This document shows positions 54,007 through 63,200 of a stretch of DNA of 64,000 nt, in pieces. The notes under the pieces are model-generated. The model was not told where the DNA came from and made no database searches. It saw only the letters and a program-made list of their open reading frames with translations. Location of the stretch: contig JAEUSU010000006.1 in assembly GCA_016788635.1 (NCBI GenBank), positions 62,001 through 126,000 of the forward strand. The letters run 5' to 3'. The DNA is from Flavobacteriales bacterium. Lineage in GTDB: Bacteria; Bacteroidota; Bacteroidia; Flavobacteriales_F; PHOS-HE28. Position 1 is the stretch's first letter. Each line of letters opens with the position of its first letter. The position numbers and the translations under genes were made by a program.

Positions 54007-54827
54007 GAAGTGTTGACTTTAGGAATGACTGGGGCAGACGATTGTTATTTCTGCTTGCTCTCACTCCAACGTTTGTCCATGGAATGGGGTTTGATGATTC
54101 ACAGCAAGCCCAGAGGGGGATTCGTGTGTTGATCGGTGGCGCGATGTCACCGAAGGCTATGGTCACAACCTTGGCTGGAAACGCTACCGCCTTTCAGCCG
54201 TTGGTCACCGTGAACTGGGACCTTTCGGTCAACTACCGACAGCGGATCGGTGATCTGACCAGCCTGCGCGTCGGTCTCCAGATAATGGGCGTTCCACATG
54301 CGTTCGCGGTGACTTATGGCGATCTGCTTAGTTCGGGGGGTCAGGTCCTGTTACCGGCAGGCAGTTTCAATAGCTATAGTGGAGAGTTTGACCGGTTCAG
54401 TGTGTTGGGTGGTTACATGCGCGAAATGGTCAGTACCGGCGGTTGGCATGTCGATGCGTCTTTCGTTTTTGCCTTAACCCCCCGACGAGGTTATGACAGG
54501 ATATCGAACACATTAAGTGAAGTGATCGGCGATACATCGATCATTCTCTTGCGGACCAGTGGAGCGCAGAAAGAAGCCTTAGAGTTCAGTGTCGGGCTTG
54601 AGGGCAGCTTTTATCGTGTGACCAACAGGCTGAACCAAGTCGGAGTGAACTTGGCATTTTGGTTCGCCCCCTGGTCTGTGTATGAGAGGCAGTACATTAC
54701 CACTCCCGGGCAGGCCTCGGAAAGTCGGGGCACGGTAAGTCAGGTCGCGAGCTATCTTAGCTTGAAGGTCTTTTACGAGTGGACTTGGGGTTTTCCGAAA
54801 GTGCCTCGACACATGGAGCCAAAGTGA
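53997..54827 (+). CDS. Hypothetical beta-barrel-like protein 1 of accessory cluster
   Basis: This 276-residue protein has a signal-like start (RRLLFLLALTPTFVHGMG after a short charged stretch). Alternating beta strands follow (VTVNWDLSVNYRQRIGDL, RFSVLGGYMREMV, ALEFSVGLEGSFYRV) and suggest an outer-membrane barrel. The end, FYEWTWGFPKVPRH, is similar to the end of the next protein. The ATG overlaps the preceding gene by 10 bases, and its TGA overlaps the following GTG start (GTGA). No named domain is recognised. Confidence 0.75.
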   Translation: MPVRSVDFRNDWGRRLLFLLALTPTFVHGMGFDDSQQAQRGIRVLIGGAMSPKAMVTTLAGNATAFQPLVTVNWDLSVNYRQRIGDLTSLRVGLQIMGVPHAFAVTYGDLLSSGGQVLLPAGSFNSYSGEFDRFSVLGGYMREMVSTGGWHVDASFVFALTPRRGYDRISNTLSEVIGDTSIILLRTSGAQKEALEFSVGLEGSFYRVTNRLNQVGVNLAFWFAPWSVYERQYITTPGQASESRGTVSQVASYLSLKVFYEWTWGFPKVPRHMEPK

Positions 54828-55696
54828 GGCGGACTTTACCCTTGTTGCGTCCATCAGCCAAGCGATACACCTGGATCCTGATCGCGTTGGTGGTTCAAGA
54901 AGGACGTGCTCAGATGGGATCGGAAGCACCCCGGCATCATTTGGATGTCGCCATCGCGTATCTCAGGCAACCGGATTGGTTCATTACACGTGAGAATGGC
55001 GCTGTTCAACCGATCGGGCGTGTTCGCGAGCATGGGGTGGATGTCTCTCTATATTACGGTCGTCGGATCAAACCTGAATGGGCCGTATGCTTTGGAACGA
55101 TGCTCTGGCAGGCGACCGGGCGCAAGGGATCAGTGAGCATTCCTGCCGGCACCAGTACCTGGCAGGCGGGCGAACTTTCCAGATCATTCAGGTCATCCGT
55201 TTGGCAGGCCCCCGAGGCGCCCTTCGCATCGATGCGTGCCATGCTGCTGTTACAGTATGAGCGGTTTTGGCCTAGCGGCTTCGGTGTGCGTTCGGCAATT
55301 GGGCCTGACCTGCGCTACTTGGATGGCTGGTTTGAATACAACCTGAGTTACACTTACCGTGATAGCTCGGCGACGCGTAGGAACGAGACCGGCTTGACCA
55401 TGGTGACCGGGAATGTGACGGAGTGGATCCTGGGCCTTCGCGCGCAAGCGGATATGACCTTCAGGACCGCGCGATGGAATTTGTGGTGGTTGGGATTGAG
55501 TATGGTGTTGACCCCTGCCGACAATGGGGCTGGACGCTATGGCTTCTTTGCAGGCCAGCCCGAGGAGTTGAGTGGCAGCTTGCGACTGAACGCAAGCCAG
55601 TTCGGTGTGCGAATAGGCCACACCTTCACCTGGGGACCACCGAAGGAGCCGCAATGGGCGAAGAAGGCCAGGGATAGAGGTGTCCCTATGGAGTGA
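54824..55696 (+). CDS. Hypothetical beta-barrel-like protein 2 of accessory cluster (paralogue)
   Basis: This 290-residue protein is read from a GTG that overlaps the stop of the previous gene by 4 bases. It has a late signal-type segment (KRYTWILIALVVQEGRAQ). Strand-rich regions follow, such as GVDVSLYYGRRIKPEWAVCF and RYLDGWFEYNLSYTYRDSSA. The C terminus, HTFTWGPPKEPQW, aligns with that of the preceding protein, which marks the two as tandem paralogues. A longer GTG start at 54779 is less likely. Function unknown; envelope location is inferred. Confidence 0.75.
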   Translation: MRRTLPLLRPSAKRYTWILIALVVQEGRAQMGSEAPRHHLDVAIAYLRQPDWFITRENGAVQPIGRVREHGVDVSLYYGRRIKPEWAVCFGTMLWQATGRKGSVSIPAGTSTWQAGELSRSFRSSVWQAPEAPFASMRAMLLLQYERFWPSGFGVRSAIGPDLRYLDGWFEYNLSYTYRDSSATRRNETGLTMVTGNVTEWILGLRAQADMTFRTARWNLWWLGLSMVLTPADNGAGRYGFFAGQPEELSGSLRLNASQFGVRIGHTFTWGPPKEPQWAKKARDRGVPME

Positions 55697-55769
55697 ACGA
55701 CAATATTGGGTTTGGAAAACCCGCCCCGCCCAGCTTATCTTTTGGCTCGCCACCAACCCGCCACCCGCC

Positions 55770-56156
55770 ATGAGCACCACGCTGAACACGAAGGAGCTGA
55801 CGCTGGTGTACGACAGCACCACGTCAGAAGGCCGCAAGGCACTGGCCTATGCCTACAGCATCGCCCCCAAAGTGAACAAGCAGGATGTGAGCGAGGTGAG
55901 CCTCTCGAGCACCTTCGTGCGGCAGGTCGTGAAGCAGTTGAACGTGCGGCCGAAGGACCTGCTCAACCGGGCCCACCCCTACTACCAGCAGCACATCCGC
56001 GGCCGCGACCTGGATATGGAGGGTTGGCTGCACGTGCTCACGCACAACCCCGGCCTGCTCAAGGCCCCCATCGCCCTCATGGGCGACCGCGCCGTGATCT
56101 GCGAGCCCGCTTCGCTGATCAACACCCTCTACGAGGCCCAGCGCAAGGCCAGCTGA
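55770..56156 (+). CDS. ArsC/Spx-like protein lacking the catalytic cysteine
   Basis: This 128-residue protein has the ArsC-type thioredoxin fold pattern: an early strand LTLVYDSTTSEGRKALAYA, a central helix region VRQVVKQLNVRPKDLLNRAH, and the final NPGLLKAPIALMGDRAVICEP, which is the usual lead-in to the P-I strand of the family. Where ArsC and Spx have a Cys (C-x-x-x-x-R/K-K), this protein reads D-S-T-T-S-E-G-R-K. It therefore cannot be a normal arsenate reductase and may be regulatory. I chose the ATG at 55770. Confidence 0.8.
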   Translation: MSTTLNTKELTLVYDSTTSEGRKALAYAYSIAPKVNKQDVSEVSLSSTFVRQVVKQLNVRPKDLLNRAHPYYQQHIRGRDLDMEGWLHVLTHNPGLLKAPIALMGDRAVICEPASLINTLYEAQRKAS

Positions 56157-56243
56157 GCGCACCCCCGGGCATTCCCTTCCGAAAGGCGATCTTTGCGCCC
56201 CCCACGGGCGTTGTCCCCGTGCACGAACGGGCCACGTCCGCAC

Positions 56244-57410
56244 ATGAAGAAGAAGGTCGCCATCCTCGGTTCCACCGGCAGCATCGGTACGCAGGCACTG
56301 GATGTGGTGCGTGACCAGCCGGAACATTTCGAGGTGGAGCTCCTGACCTGCGGCAACCGCGTGGACCTGCTGATCCAGCAGGCGTTGGAATTCAAGCCCA
56401 ACGCGGTGGTGATCGGCGATGCCGCCCGACTGGCCGAGGTGAAGGATGCGTTGTTTCCGAAAGGGATCAAGATTTACGCCGGTTCGGACGCCCTGGAGCA
56501 GGCGGTGACCATGGAGGGCATCGACCTGGTGCTCACCGCACTGGTGGGCTACGCCGGGCTGCGGCCCACGCTGGCGGCCATCGGGGCGGGCAAGCCCATT
56601 GCGCTGGCCAACAAGGAGACGCTTGTGGTGGCGGGGGAACTGGTGACGAAGGCCGCGCGGGAGAAAGACGTGGACATCTACCCCGTGGACAGCGAGCACA
56701 GCGCCATCTTCCAATGCCTGGCCGGCGAATGGCACAACCCGATCGAGAAGATCGTGCTCACCGCCAGCGGCGGGCCCTTCCGCGGAAGGACGCGCGCCGA
56801 GCTCGCCACCGTCACCAAGGCCCAGGCGCTGAAGCACCCCAACTGGGAGATGGGCGCCAAGATCACCATCGACAGTGCCAGCCTGATGAACAAGGGGCTG
56901 GAGGCCATCGAGGCCAAGTGGCTCTTCAACCTGAAGCGCGAACAGATCGAGATCGTGGTGCATCCGCAGAGCATCATCCACAGCATCGTGCAGTTCCGTG
57001 ATGGCAGCATGAAGGCGCAGATGGGCCTGCCGGACATGAAGCTGCCCATCCAGTACGCCATGACCTTCCCGCAGCGTCTGCCCACCACCTGGCCGCGCTT
57101 CAACTTCACCCAATATCCCGCGCTCACCTTCGAGCAACCCGACCTGGATTCCTTCCGCAACCTGGCCCTTGCGCTGGAGGCCATGGACCAGGGTGGCAAC
57201 GCCCCCTGCGTGCTCAACGCCGCCAATGAGGTGGCCGTGGAGCTCTTCCTGAAGGAGGCCATCGGATTCCTGGAGATGAGCGATGTGGTGGCCCACACGC
57301 TCGCCACCGTGCCCTTCGTGGCCCATCCCACCTTACAAGACCTGGAGGCCAGCGATGCCGAGGCGCGTCGCGTGGCCCGTGAACGAACCACCCCTGCATG
57401 GAATTCCTGA
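56244..57410 (+). CDS. dxr: 1-deoxy-D-xylulose-5-phosphate reductoisomerase
   Basis: This 388-residue enzyme makes 2-C-methyl-D-erythritol 4-phosphate, the committed step of the MEP isoprenoid pathway, with NADPH and a divalent metal. The NADPH loop GSTGSIGTQALDVV is near the start. Other motifs are ALANKETLVVAGEL, YPVDSEHSAIFQCL (metal ligands), LTASGGPFRG and MNKGLEAIEAKWLF. I chose the ATG at 56244. The last 13 bases overlap the rseP start. Confidence 0.98.
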   Translation: MKKKVAILGSTGSIGTQALDVVRDQPEHFEVELLTCGNRVDLLIQQALEFKPNAVVIGDAARLAEVKDALFPKGIKIYAGSDALEQAVTMEGIDLVLTALVGYAGLRPTLAAIGAGKPIALANKETLVVAGELVTKAAREKDVDIYPVDSEHSAIFQCLAGEWHNPIEKIVLTASGGPFRGRTRAELATVTKAQALKHPNWEMGAKITIDSASLMNKGLEAIEAKWLFNLKREQIEIVVHPQSIIHSIVQFRDGSMKAQMGLPDMKLPIQYAMTFPQRLPTTWPRFNFTQYPALTFEQPDLDSFRNLALALEAMDQGGNAPCVLNAANEVAVELFLKEAIGFLEMSDVVAHTLATVPFVAHPTLQDLEASDAEARRVARERTTPAWNS

Positions 57411-58726
57411 TCAAAGCCGCCCAGCTCATCCTGAGCCTCTCCATCCTCGTGGTGCTGCACGAGCTGGGGCACTTCATCCCCGCACGCCTCTTCAAGACCC
57501 GCGTGGAGAAGTTCTTCCTCTTCTTCGACCCCTGGTTCGCCCTGTGGAAGAAGAAGGTGGGCGACACCGTGTACGGCATCGGCTGGCTGCCCTTGGGCGG
57601 CTACGTGAAGATCAGCGGCATGGTGGATGAGAGCATGGACAAGGACCAGATGGCCAGGCCACCGGAACCCTGGGAGTTCCGCAGCAAGCCCGCCTGGCAG
57701 CGCCTCATCATCATGGTGGGTGGCGTCACGGTGAACCTGTTGCTGGGCCTCTTCCTCTATACCCTGGTGCTCTTCGTGTGGGGCCGTGAGTACCTGCCGC
57801 TGGAGCGCATGACCTGGGGCGTGCACCCGGCAGAGGTGATGCAGGAGCAGGGCTTCCGCGATGGGGACAAGATCCTGAGCGTGGGCGAGCATGAGGTGAA
57901 GGCACTGGAGGATGTGGGCAAGGCCATCCTGATCGATGGTGAACGCAGCGTGACCGTGGGGCGCGATGGCGAGTTGGTGACACTTACCCTGGACGGGGAG
58001 GTACACGAGCTGATCTTGGAGAAGCGCGTCAAGTCGCTCTTCACCCCGTGCATCCCCTTTGTGATCGACAGCATTGTGCAGGGGAAGAACGCGGAGAAGA
58101 GCGGCGGCTTCCGCAAGGGTGACCGCGTGATGGCCGTGGACACCGTGCCCACGCCCTACTTCGCCGACTTCGTGAAGGCGGTGAAGGACCGAAAGGGAAA
58201 GTCCGTGGTGGTGGGTGTGGAGCGCGCGGGTGCGGGCCTGGTGGAAGTGACCGTGGACGTGGATGAGAACGGGCAGGTGGGCCTGGGCAACCAGCCCCTG
58301 GACAAGCTCTTCGAACTGGAGCGCGAGCACTACAGCCTGGCCGCCTCCATACCGGCTGGCATCCGCTATGGTGTGGAGACCCTGGGCGGCTATGTGAGCT
58401 CCTTGAAACTGCTCTTCACCCGCTCCGGCGCACAGCAGATCGGCGGCTTCGGGGCCATCGGCAGCCTCTTCAGCCCGGTGTGGGACTGGCAGCGCTTCTG
58501 GGAGATGACCGCCTTCCTGAGCATTGTGCTCGCCTTCATGAACATCCTGCCCATCCCCGCGCTGGACGGGGGTCACGTGCTTTTCCTGCTCTATGAGATG
58601 GTCACCCGGCGCACCCCCAGCCAGAAGGTGCTGGAGTACGCCCAGATGGTGGGCATGGTGTTGCTGCTGGGCCTGGTGCTCTTCGCCAACGGCAACGACC
58701 TTTTCCGCTGGATCAGCGGGAAATAG
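57398..58726 (+). CDS. rseP: RseP-type site-2 metalloprotease
   Basis: This 442-residue inner-membrane zinc protease cuts membrane-spanning substrates such as anti-sigma factors. The zinc motif HELGH is in VVLHELGHFIPAR near residue 22. A PDZ-type region lies in the middle (MQEQGFRDGDKILSVGEHEV and a second one around KSGGFRKGDRVMAVD). The third zinc ligand is in NILPIPALDGGHVLF. It overlaps dxr by 13 bases, a frequent pairing in Bacteroidota. Confidence 0.96.
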   Translation: MEFLIKAAQLILSLSILVVLHELGHFIPARLFKTRVEKFFLFFDPWFALWKKKVGDTVYGIGWLPLGGYVKISGMVDESMDKDQMARPPEPWEFRSKPAWQRLIIMVGGVTVNLLLGLFLYTLVLFVWGREYLPLERMTWGVHPAEVMQEQGFRDGDKILSVGEHEVKALEDVGKAILIDGERSVTVGRDGELVTLTLDGEVHELILEKRVKSLFTPCIPFVIDSIVQGKNAEKSGGFRKGDRVMAVDTVPTPYFADFVKAVKDRKGKSVVVGVERAGAGLVEVTVDVDENGQVGLGNQPLDKLFELEREHYSLAASIPAGIRYGVETLGGYVSSLKLLFTRSGAQQIGGFGAIGSLFSPVWDWQRFWEMTAFLSIVLAFMNILPIPALDGGHVLFLLYEMVTRRTPSQKVLEYAQMVGMVLLLGLVLFANGNDLFRWISGK

Positions 58727-58778
58727 GGAACCCTGAAGGGCGTACTCCGTAGGAAGGGGCGGACTTATTCCGCTTCCC

Positions 58779-59138
58779 ATGCCCCGTGTGATCCTGGTCG
58801 AGGACGATACCCTTGTGCGCACCCTGCTGATGCGCCGCATGACCCAGGCCGGGTGGAGCGTGGTGGCCCTGAAGGATGGGCGCGACATCCAAGCCATCAT
58901 CAATGCCCAACAGATCGACCTGCTCGTGGTGGACCTGGGTCTGCCTTACATGGACGGACTGGCGCTGCTGGAGAGCATCCGGGCGCGGGGTGTCACCATT
59001 CCCGCTTTGGTGATCAGCGGCTACGAATTACCGCACCTGCAGGACACCGTGCGCAGTGCCGGCGCCCATGACATGCTGCAGAAGCCCTTCGACCAGGAGG
59101 AGCTATTGGTGCGCATGCGCCGTCTGCTCGCCGCCTGA
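58779..59138 (+). CDS. Single-domain response regulator
   Basis: This 119-residue CheY-like receiver has the acidic pair in LVEDD (residues 9-10), the phospho-acceptor D52 (VVDLGLPYMDG), a Ser at about 80 (VISGYE) and K102 (LQKPF). There is no output domain, so it probably acts by binding another protein or in a phosphorelay. No kinase gene is beside it; the nearest one in the window is 51 kb away. Confidence 0.93.
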   Translation: MPRVILVEDDTLVRTLLMRRMTQAGWSVVALKDGRDIQAIINAQQIDLLVVDLGLPYMDGLALLESIRARGVTIPALVISGYELPHLQDTVRSAGAHDMLQKPFDQEELLVRMRRLLAA

Positions 59139-59199
59139 ACGCCACATCCTTCACACCATTCCTTGTCGGTAGCGCACACCCGCGAACGAACTTCGTGGC

Positions 59200-60225
59200 G
59201 TGGAGCTGGATGTGCTCATCGTGGGCCAGGGACTGGCCGGTACCGTGCTCAGCGAGACCCTGGCGGCGCGTGGGCTGCGCGTCATGCTCTTCGATGCGCC
59301 GCGTGAGGGCCGTGCCAGCTGGGTGGCCGCCGGCGCGGTGAACCCCATTGTGCTGCGCCGTACCGTGGCCACCTGGCGCGCTTCGGAAATGCTGGCCGTG
59401 TCAGGTGCCTTCTATCGCGAAATGGAGCAGCGGCATGATGCGCACTTCTGGCATCCCCTTCCCGTGGTGGAACTCTTCGCCACACCGCAGGATGCGGGTA
59501 TCTGGCGTTTGCGCAGCCGCGAGCCCGAACTCGGGCGCCTGCTCACCAATGGTCCGGTGGAGGACCCCGGCCTTGCGCGCCTGCCGCAACCCTACGGCCA
59601 TGGCGTGGTACCGCGCAGTGCCTGGCTGGACATGCAGCGTATGCTTTCCACGCACCGCAGCCACTGGGTCCAGCAGGGCTGCTTGGTGGAGCGCGAAGTG
59701 GCCTTGAGCGATGTGCAGGAAGGAACAGATGGTGTTTCCATCGGAACGCATCACGCACATGTGCTCATCTGGTGCGTGGGCCCCTTTGCGATCACACCCG
59801 GTCTGGTGCCCGTGCGCGGTGAGGGGCTCACCGTGCGCATGCCGGGGCTGGGTTTGAAGAGCATCGTGCATCGCGGGGTTTTCGTGGTGCCGCTGGGTCA
59901 GGACCGCTACCGCGTGGGCGCCACCTTCGCGTGGGACGATGTATGGAGCGGCCCCACGGAGGAAGGCCAGCGCTACCTGCTTGACCGTCTGGCCCGGCTG
60001 TGGAGCGGACCGGTGGAGGTGCTGGAACACTGGGCAGGGGTGCGGCCCACGGCCCGCGACCGCCGCCCGATCCTGGGCCGCACCAGCGCGCATCAAGCGG
60101 TGTTCAATGGGCTGGGGTCGCGCGGGGCAATGCTTGCGCCGTGGTGCGCAGCGCACCTGGCCGACCACCTCTTCGCCGGCAGGCCGCTCGATGCCGAGGT
60201 GGATGTGGCGCGGTTCACCGCCTAA
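59200..60225 (+). CDS. FAD-dependent oxidoreductase (DAO family)
   Basis: This 341-residue flavoprotein has an N-terminal dinucleotide-binding motif (VLIVGQGLAGTVLSETLAA) followed by a WVAAGAVNPIVLRR segment. The closing FAD contact is in GVRPTARDRRPILGRT and FNGLGSRGAMLAPW. It is of the glycine-oxidase/D-amino-acid-oxidase class; the substrate is not known. The start is a GTG at 59200. It is followed 15 bases later by the macroglobulin gene. Confidence 0.9.
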   Translation: MELDVLIVGQGLAGTVLSETLAARGLRVMLFDAPREGRASWVAAGAVNPIVLRRTVATWRASEMLAVSGAFYREMEQRHDAHFWHPLPVVELFATPQDAGIWRLRSREPELGRLLTNGPVEDPGLARLPQPYGHGVVPRSAWLDMQRMLSTHRSHWVQQGCLVEREVALSDVQEGTDGVSIGTHHAHVLIWCVGPFAITPGLVPVRGEGLTVRMPGLGLKSIVHRGVFVVPLGQDRYRVGATFAWDDVWSGPTEEGQRYLLDRLARLWSGPVEVLEHWAGVRPTARDRRPILGRTSAHQAVFNGLGSRGAMLAPWCAAHLADHLFAGRPLDAEVDVARFTA

Positions 60226-60240
60226 GCCGAACTTTGAACG

Positions 60241-63200
60241 ATGCGCACGCCGGGACCACTCGCTGCACTTGGTGTGCTCGTTGTCACAGGGCTGCTGGCC
60301 GCATGCACCGCGCACAAGCCCACGGTGCAGGTTGCACCTGCGCGCGATGTACGCTGGGCACCCATCGATTCGCTGGACAGCCTGGGCCTGTACCGCTCGG
60401 CGCTCTCCGCCACGGACAGTTTGCTGGCCGCTGCGCAACGCGAAGGCGATTGGCGCACCGAGTTCCGCGCGTGGATGTATCGCAGCCGCTTGCGACAGGT
60501 ATTGGATGAGGAGGCCTGGCCAGAGGTGTTGAATGAGCTGGAGATGCGCACCATCACAGCCGGGTTCCCGCTGAAGCAACTGCTGCATTCGGTCACGGCG
60601 GAGTTCCTGAGCGTGCAGTACCGCCATGCGTTGTGGGATATCGCCGGGCGCGATGAGGTGGAAATGGAAGCGGATGATCCCCTGACCTGGGGCGTGAAAC
60701 CTTTTGTGGAGCGCATCCTCGCGCACCACGCCGCGGCGCTGGAGCCCTACGACAGCCTACGCCAAACACCCGTTGCGGAACTCGGCCCCTTGCTCGCTGG
60801 TGATCCCCGTGCGCTTCACCTGCGACCCTCGCTTTTCGACCTGCTGGCGCACCGCGCGCTGCGCGTGTACCACGAACCCTTGATGCGGCTCGCCGGTCCA
60901 CTGGACCGCTTCGAATTGAATGATGCGCGCCACTTTGCGCTGTTCGAGGACTTCGCCTACCGCAGGCTCGAGCATCCGGACAGCGGCTCCTGGCCCTTTC
61001 AGGCCTTGCGCCTGCACCAACGGCTGGAGCGCGCGCACCTGAGCGACGATGCGCCGGACGCGCTGGTGTCCGCCACACTGGAACGACTCACCTATGTGCA
61101 TGCGAACAGCACCCTTCCGCAGAAGGACTCGCTGCTGCTGCGTGCGTTGGAGACCCTGCGTACGCGCCTGCCGGAGGACAGCTGCTGGAGCGAAGTGACC
61201 TGGAACCTTGCGGAATGGCATGGTCGCACAGGCGATCGCCACGACCGCCTGGGCAGCGGCTTGTGGAAGGACGAGAAGCGTACAACCCTTGCGCTCTGCG
61301 ATAGCGCGATCTCACGTTTCCCCGGCAGCTTCGGTGCGCGCAATGCGGAAGCGTTGAGGGAACGGTTGCTGAAGCCGGACCTGAAGCTGCATGCGGAGGG
61401 CACCGTCACGCCGGACAAGCCCTTCAAGGTGGCGGTCACCTACCGGAACACCCCGAAGCAGTGGCTGCGCCTGGTCGCTGATCCGGACCGAGGCGTCTGG
61501 CGGAGCCGCTTGGACACGCTGGTGCGCCGCACTCCCCTGCGCAGTTGGAGCGTGGAACTTCCCGATGACGGTGACCTGAACGAGCACCTGGTGGAGCTGG
61601 GCATCGAAGCGCTGCCGATCGGGCGGTACACACTGGTGGTGAGCAGCGGGCCGGACTTCGTGAAGGATATGGATGCGATGGTCTCTGCCACCTTCCATGT
61701 GTCGCGATTGGCAGTGGCGGATCGTCATGAGAACGGGATCATGGAGCTGTTGGTGCTGGACCGCGAGAGCGGCTGGCATCGCCCCGGCGTGCAGGTGGAG
61801 TGCTTCGGGCAGCGTTGGGAGAATGGCGCGCAGAAGTCCGTTCTGCTCACCACCGACACCACCGATCGCGATGGGCGTATCCGCTTTGCATTGCCCGAGG
61901 GGCTCAACCAGGCCTTCTTTACCATAACCGACGGTGCCGACCGCCTGACGACGCCATCCCGCCACGCCTATCGCTACCGCACAGCACAGAACGACAGCAT
62001 CCGGTCCTTCCTCTTCACCGACCGCGCGATCTACCGCCCGGGCCAGGAGGTCTTCGTGAAAGGCATCGTCACGGTGAAGCGCGATGGCAGAACTGTGGTG
62101 AAGGAGAGGTACCGCAGCACGGTGAAGTTCCAGGATGTGCATGGCCGATCGATCGACTCGGCTTCCGTGGTCACCGATGACTTCGGCGCCTACACCGTGC
62201 GCTTCACCGCACCGCGCGGGGCGCTTACCGGCGGCATGACCATCCGCGACGCGCATGGAACACGATGGCTCCGTGTGGAGGAGTACAAGCGGCCCACTTT
62301 CGAAGTGGTGCTCGATACGCTGCACGGGCAGCACCGGCTGGGTGATGAAGTGGTGATCTCCGGAACAGCGCGGAGCTATGCCGGGGTGCCATTGGATGGT
62401 GCGCAGGTGAAATACACCGTGCGGCGTATCACGCACAGGCCTTGGTGGCAGGCCATGCGCTGGGATGGCCTCGCATGGGGGCATGCCACGGATGTGCATG
62501 CGGGCAACACCATATGTGACAGTTCGGGACGGTTCCGGGTCGTGTTCACCGCCATGCCCGACCGCACCATACCGCCGGAATCCGATCCATCCTTCACCTT
62601 CGACATGGAAGCTTCGGTCACCGATGTGAGCGGGGAGACCCAACAGGGAAGCACATCCCTCCGGCTGGCCCATCGAGCCTTCGGCATTGAGCTGGACGTG
62701 AAGGAAGCGGTGGATCGCAGCGATGCGGCGATCGGCCTGCGTGCGGTTGGCCTGGACGGCCGCACGGTGGATGTGCCGTTGAACGTGCGGATCGTGAAAG
62801 TCGCGGCACCCCAGCGTCCATTGCGTGCCCGGCAGTGGGAACGCCCCGACCGCTTTGTGATGACACGCGAGGAGCACGCCGTTCGCTTTCCTGACGACCC
62901 CTTCGACCGGGAGAATGAGGACTTGAGCTGGCCGGAGCAGCAGGAGGTGTTACGCGTGATGGAATGGCGTGGTGCGAAGCGGGACCTTTCGCTCACCGGA
63001 GCGGACCAGTGGGATGTGGGCGCTTACCGGGTCGTGGTGGAGGCGCAGGATGAGCGGGGCGGAATGCTGCGTGTGGAGAAGGTCTTTCGCCTGATCGACC
63101 ACGAGGTGCAGTTGAGCGGCGCGGCGGACAAGGCCTTCCATGTGGAGTTGCTCAAGGGCGATGTGGAGCCTGGTGCGCGGGCGGTGCTGCTGGTGAACAG

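Noticed and set aside
56678-58903. Minus-strand ORF of 741 residues opposite dxr and rseP
   Set aside because: Both sense genes carry all catalytic motifs; the antisense product has shadow-like composition and no signal or domain.
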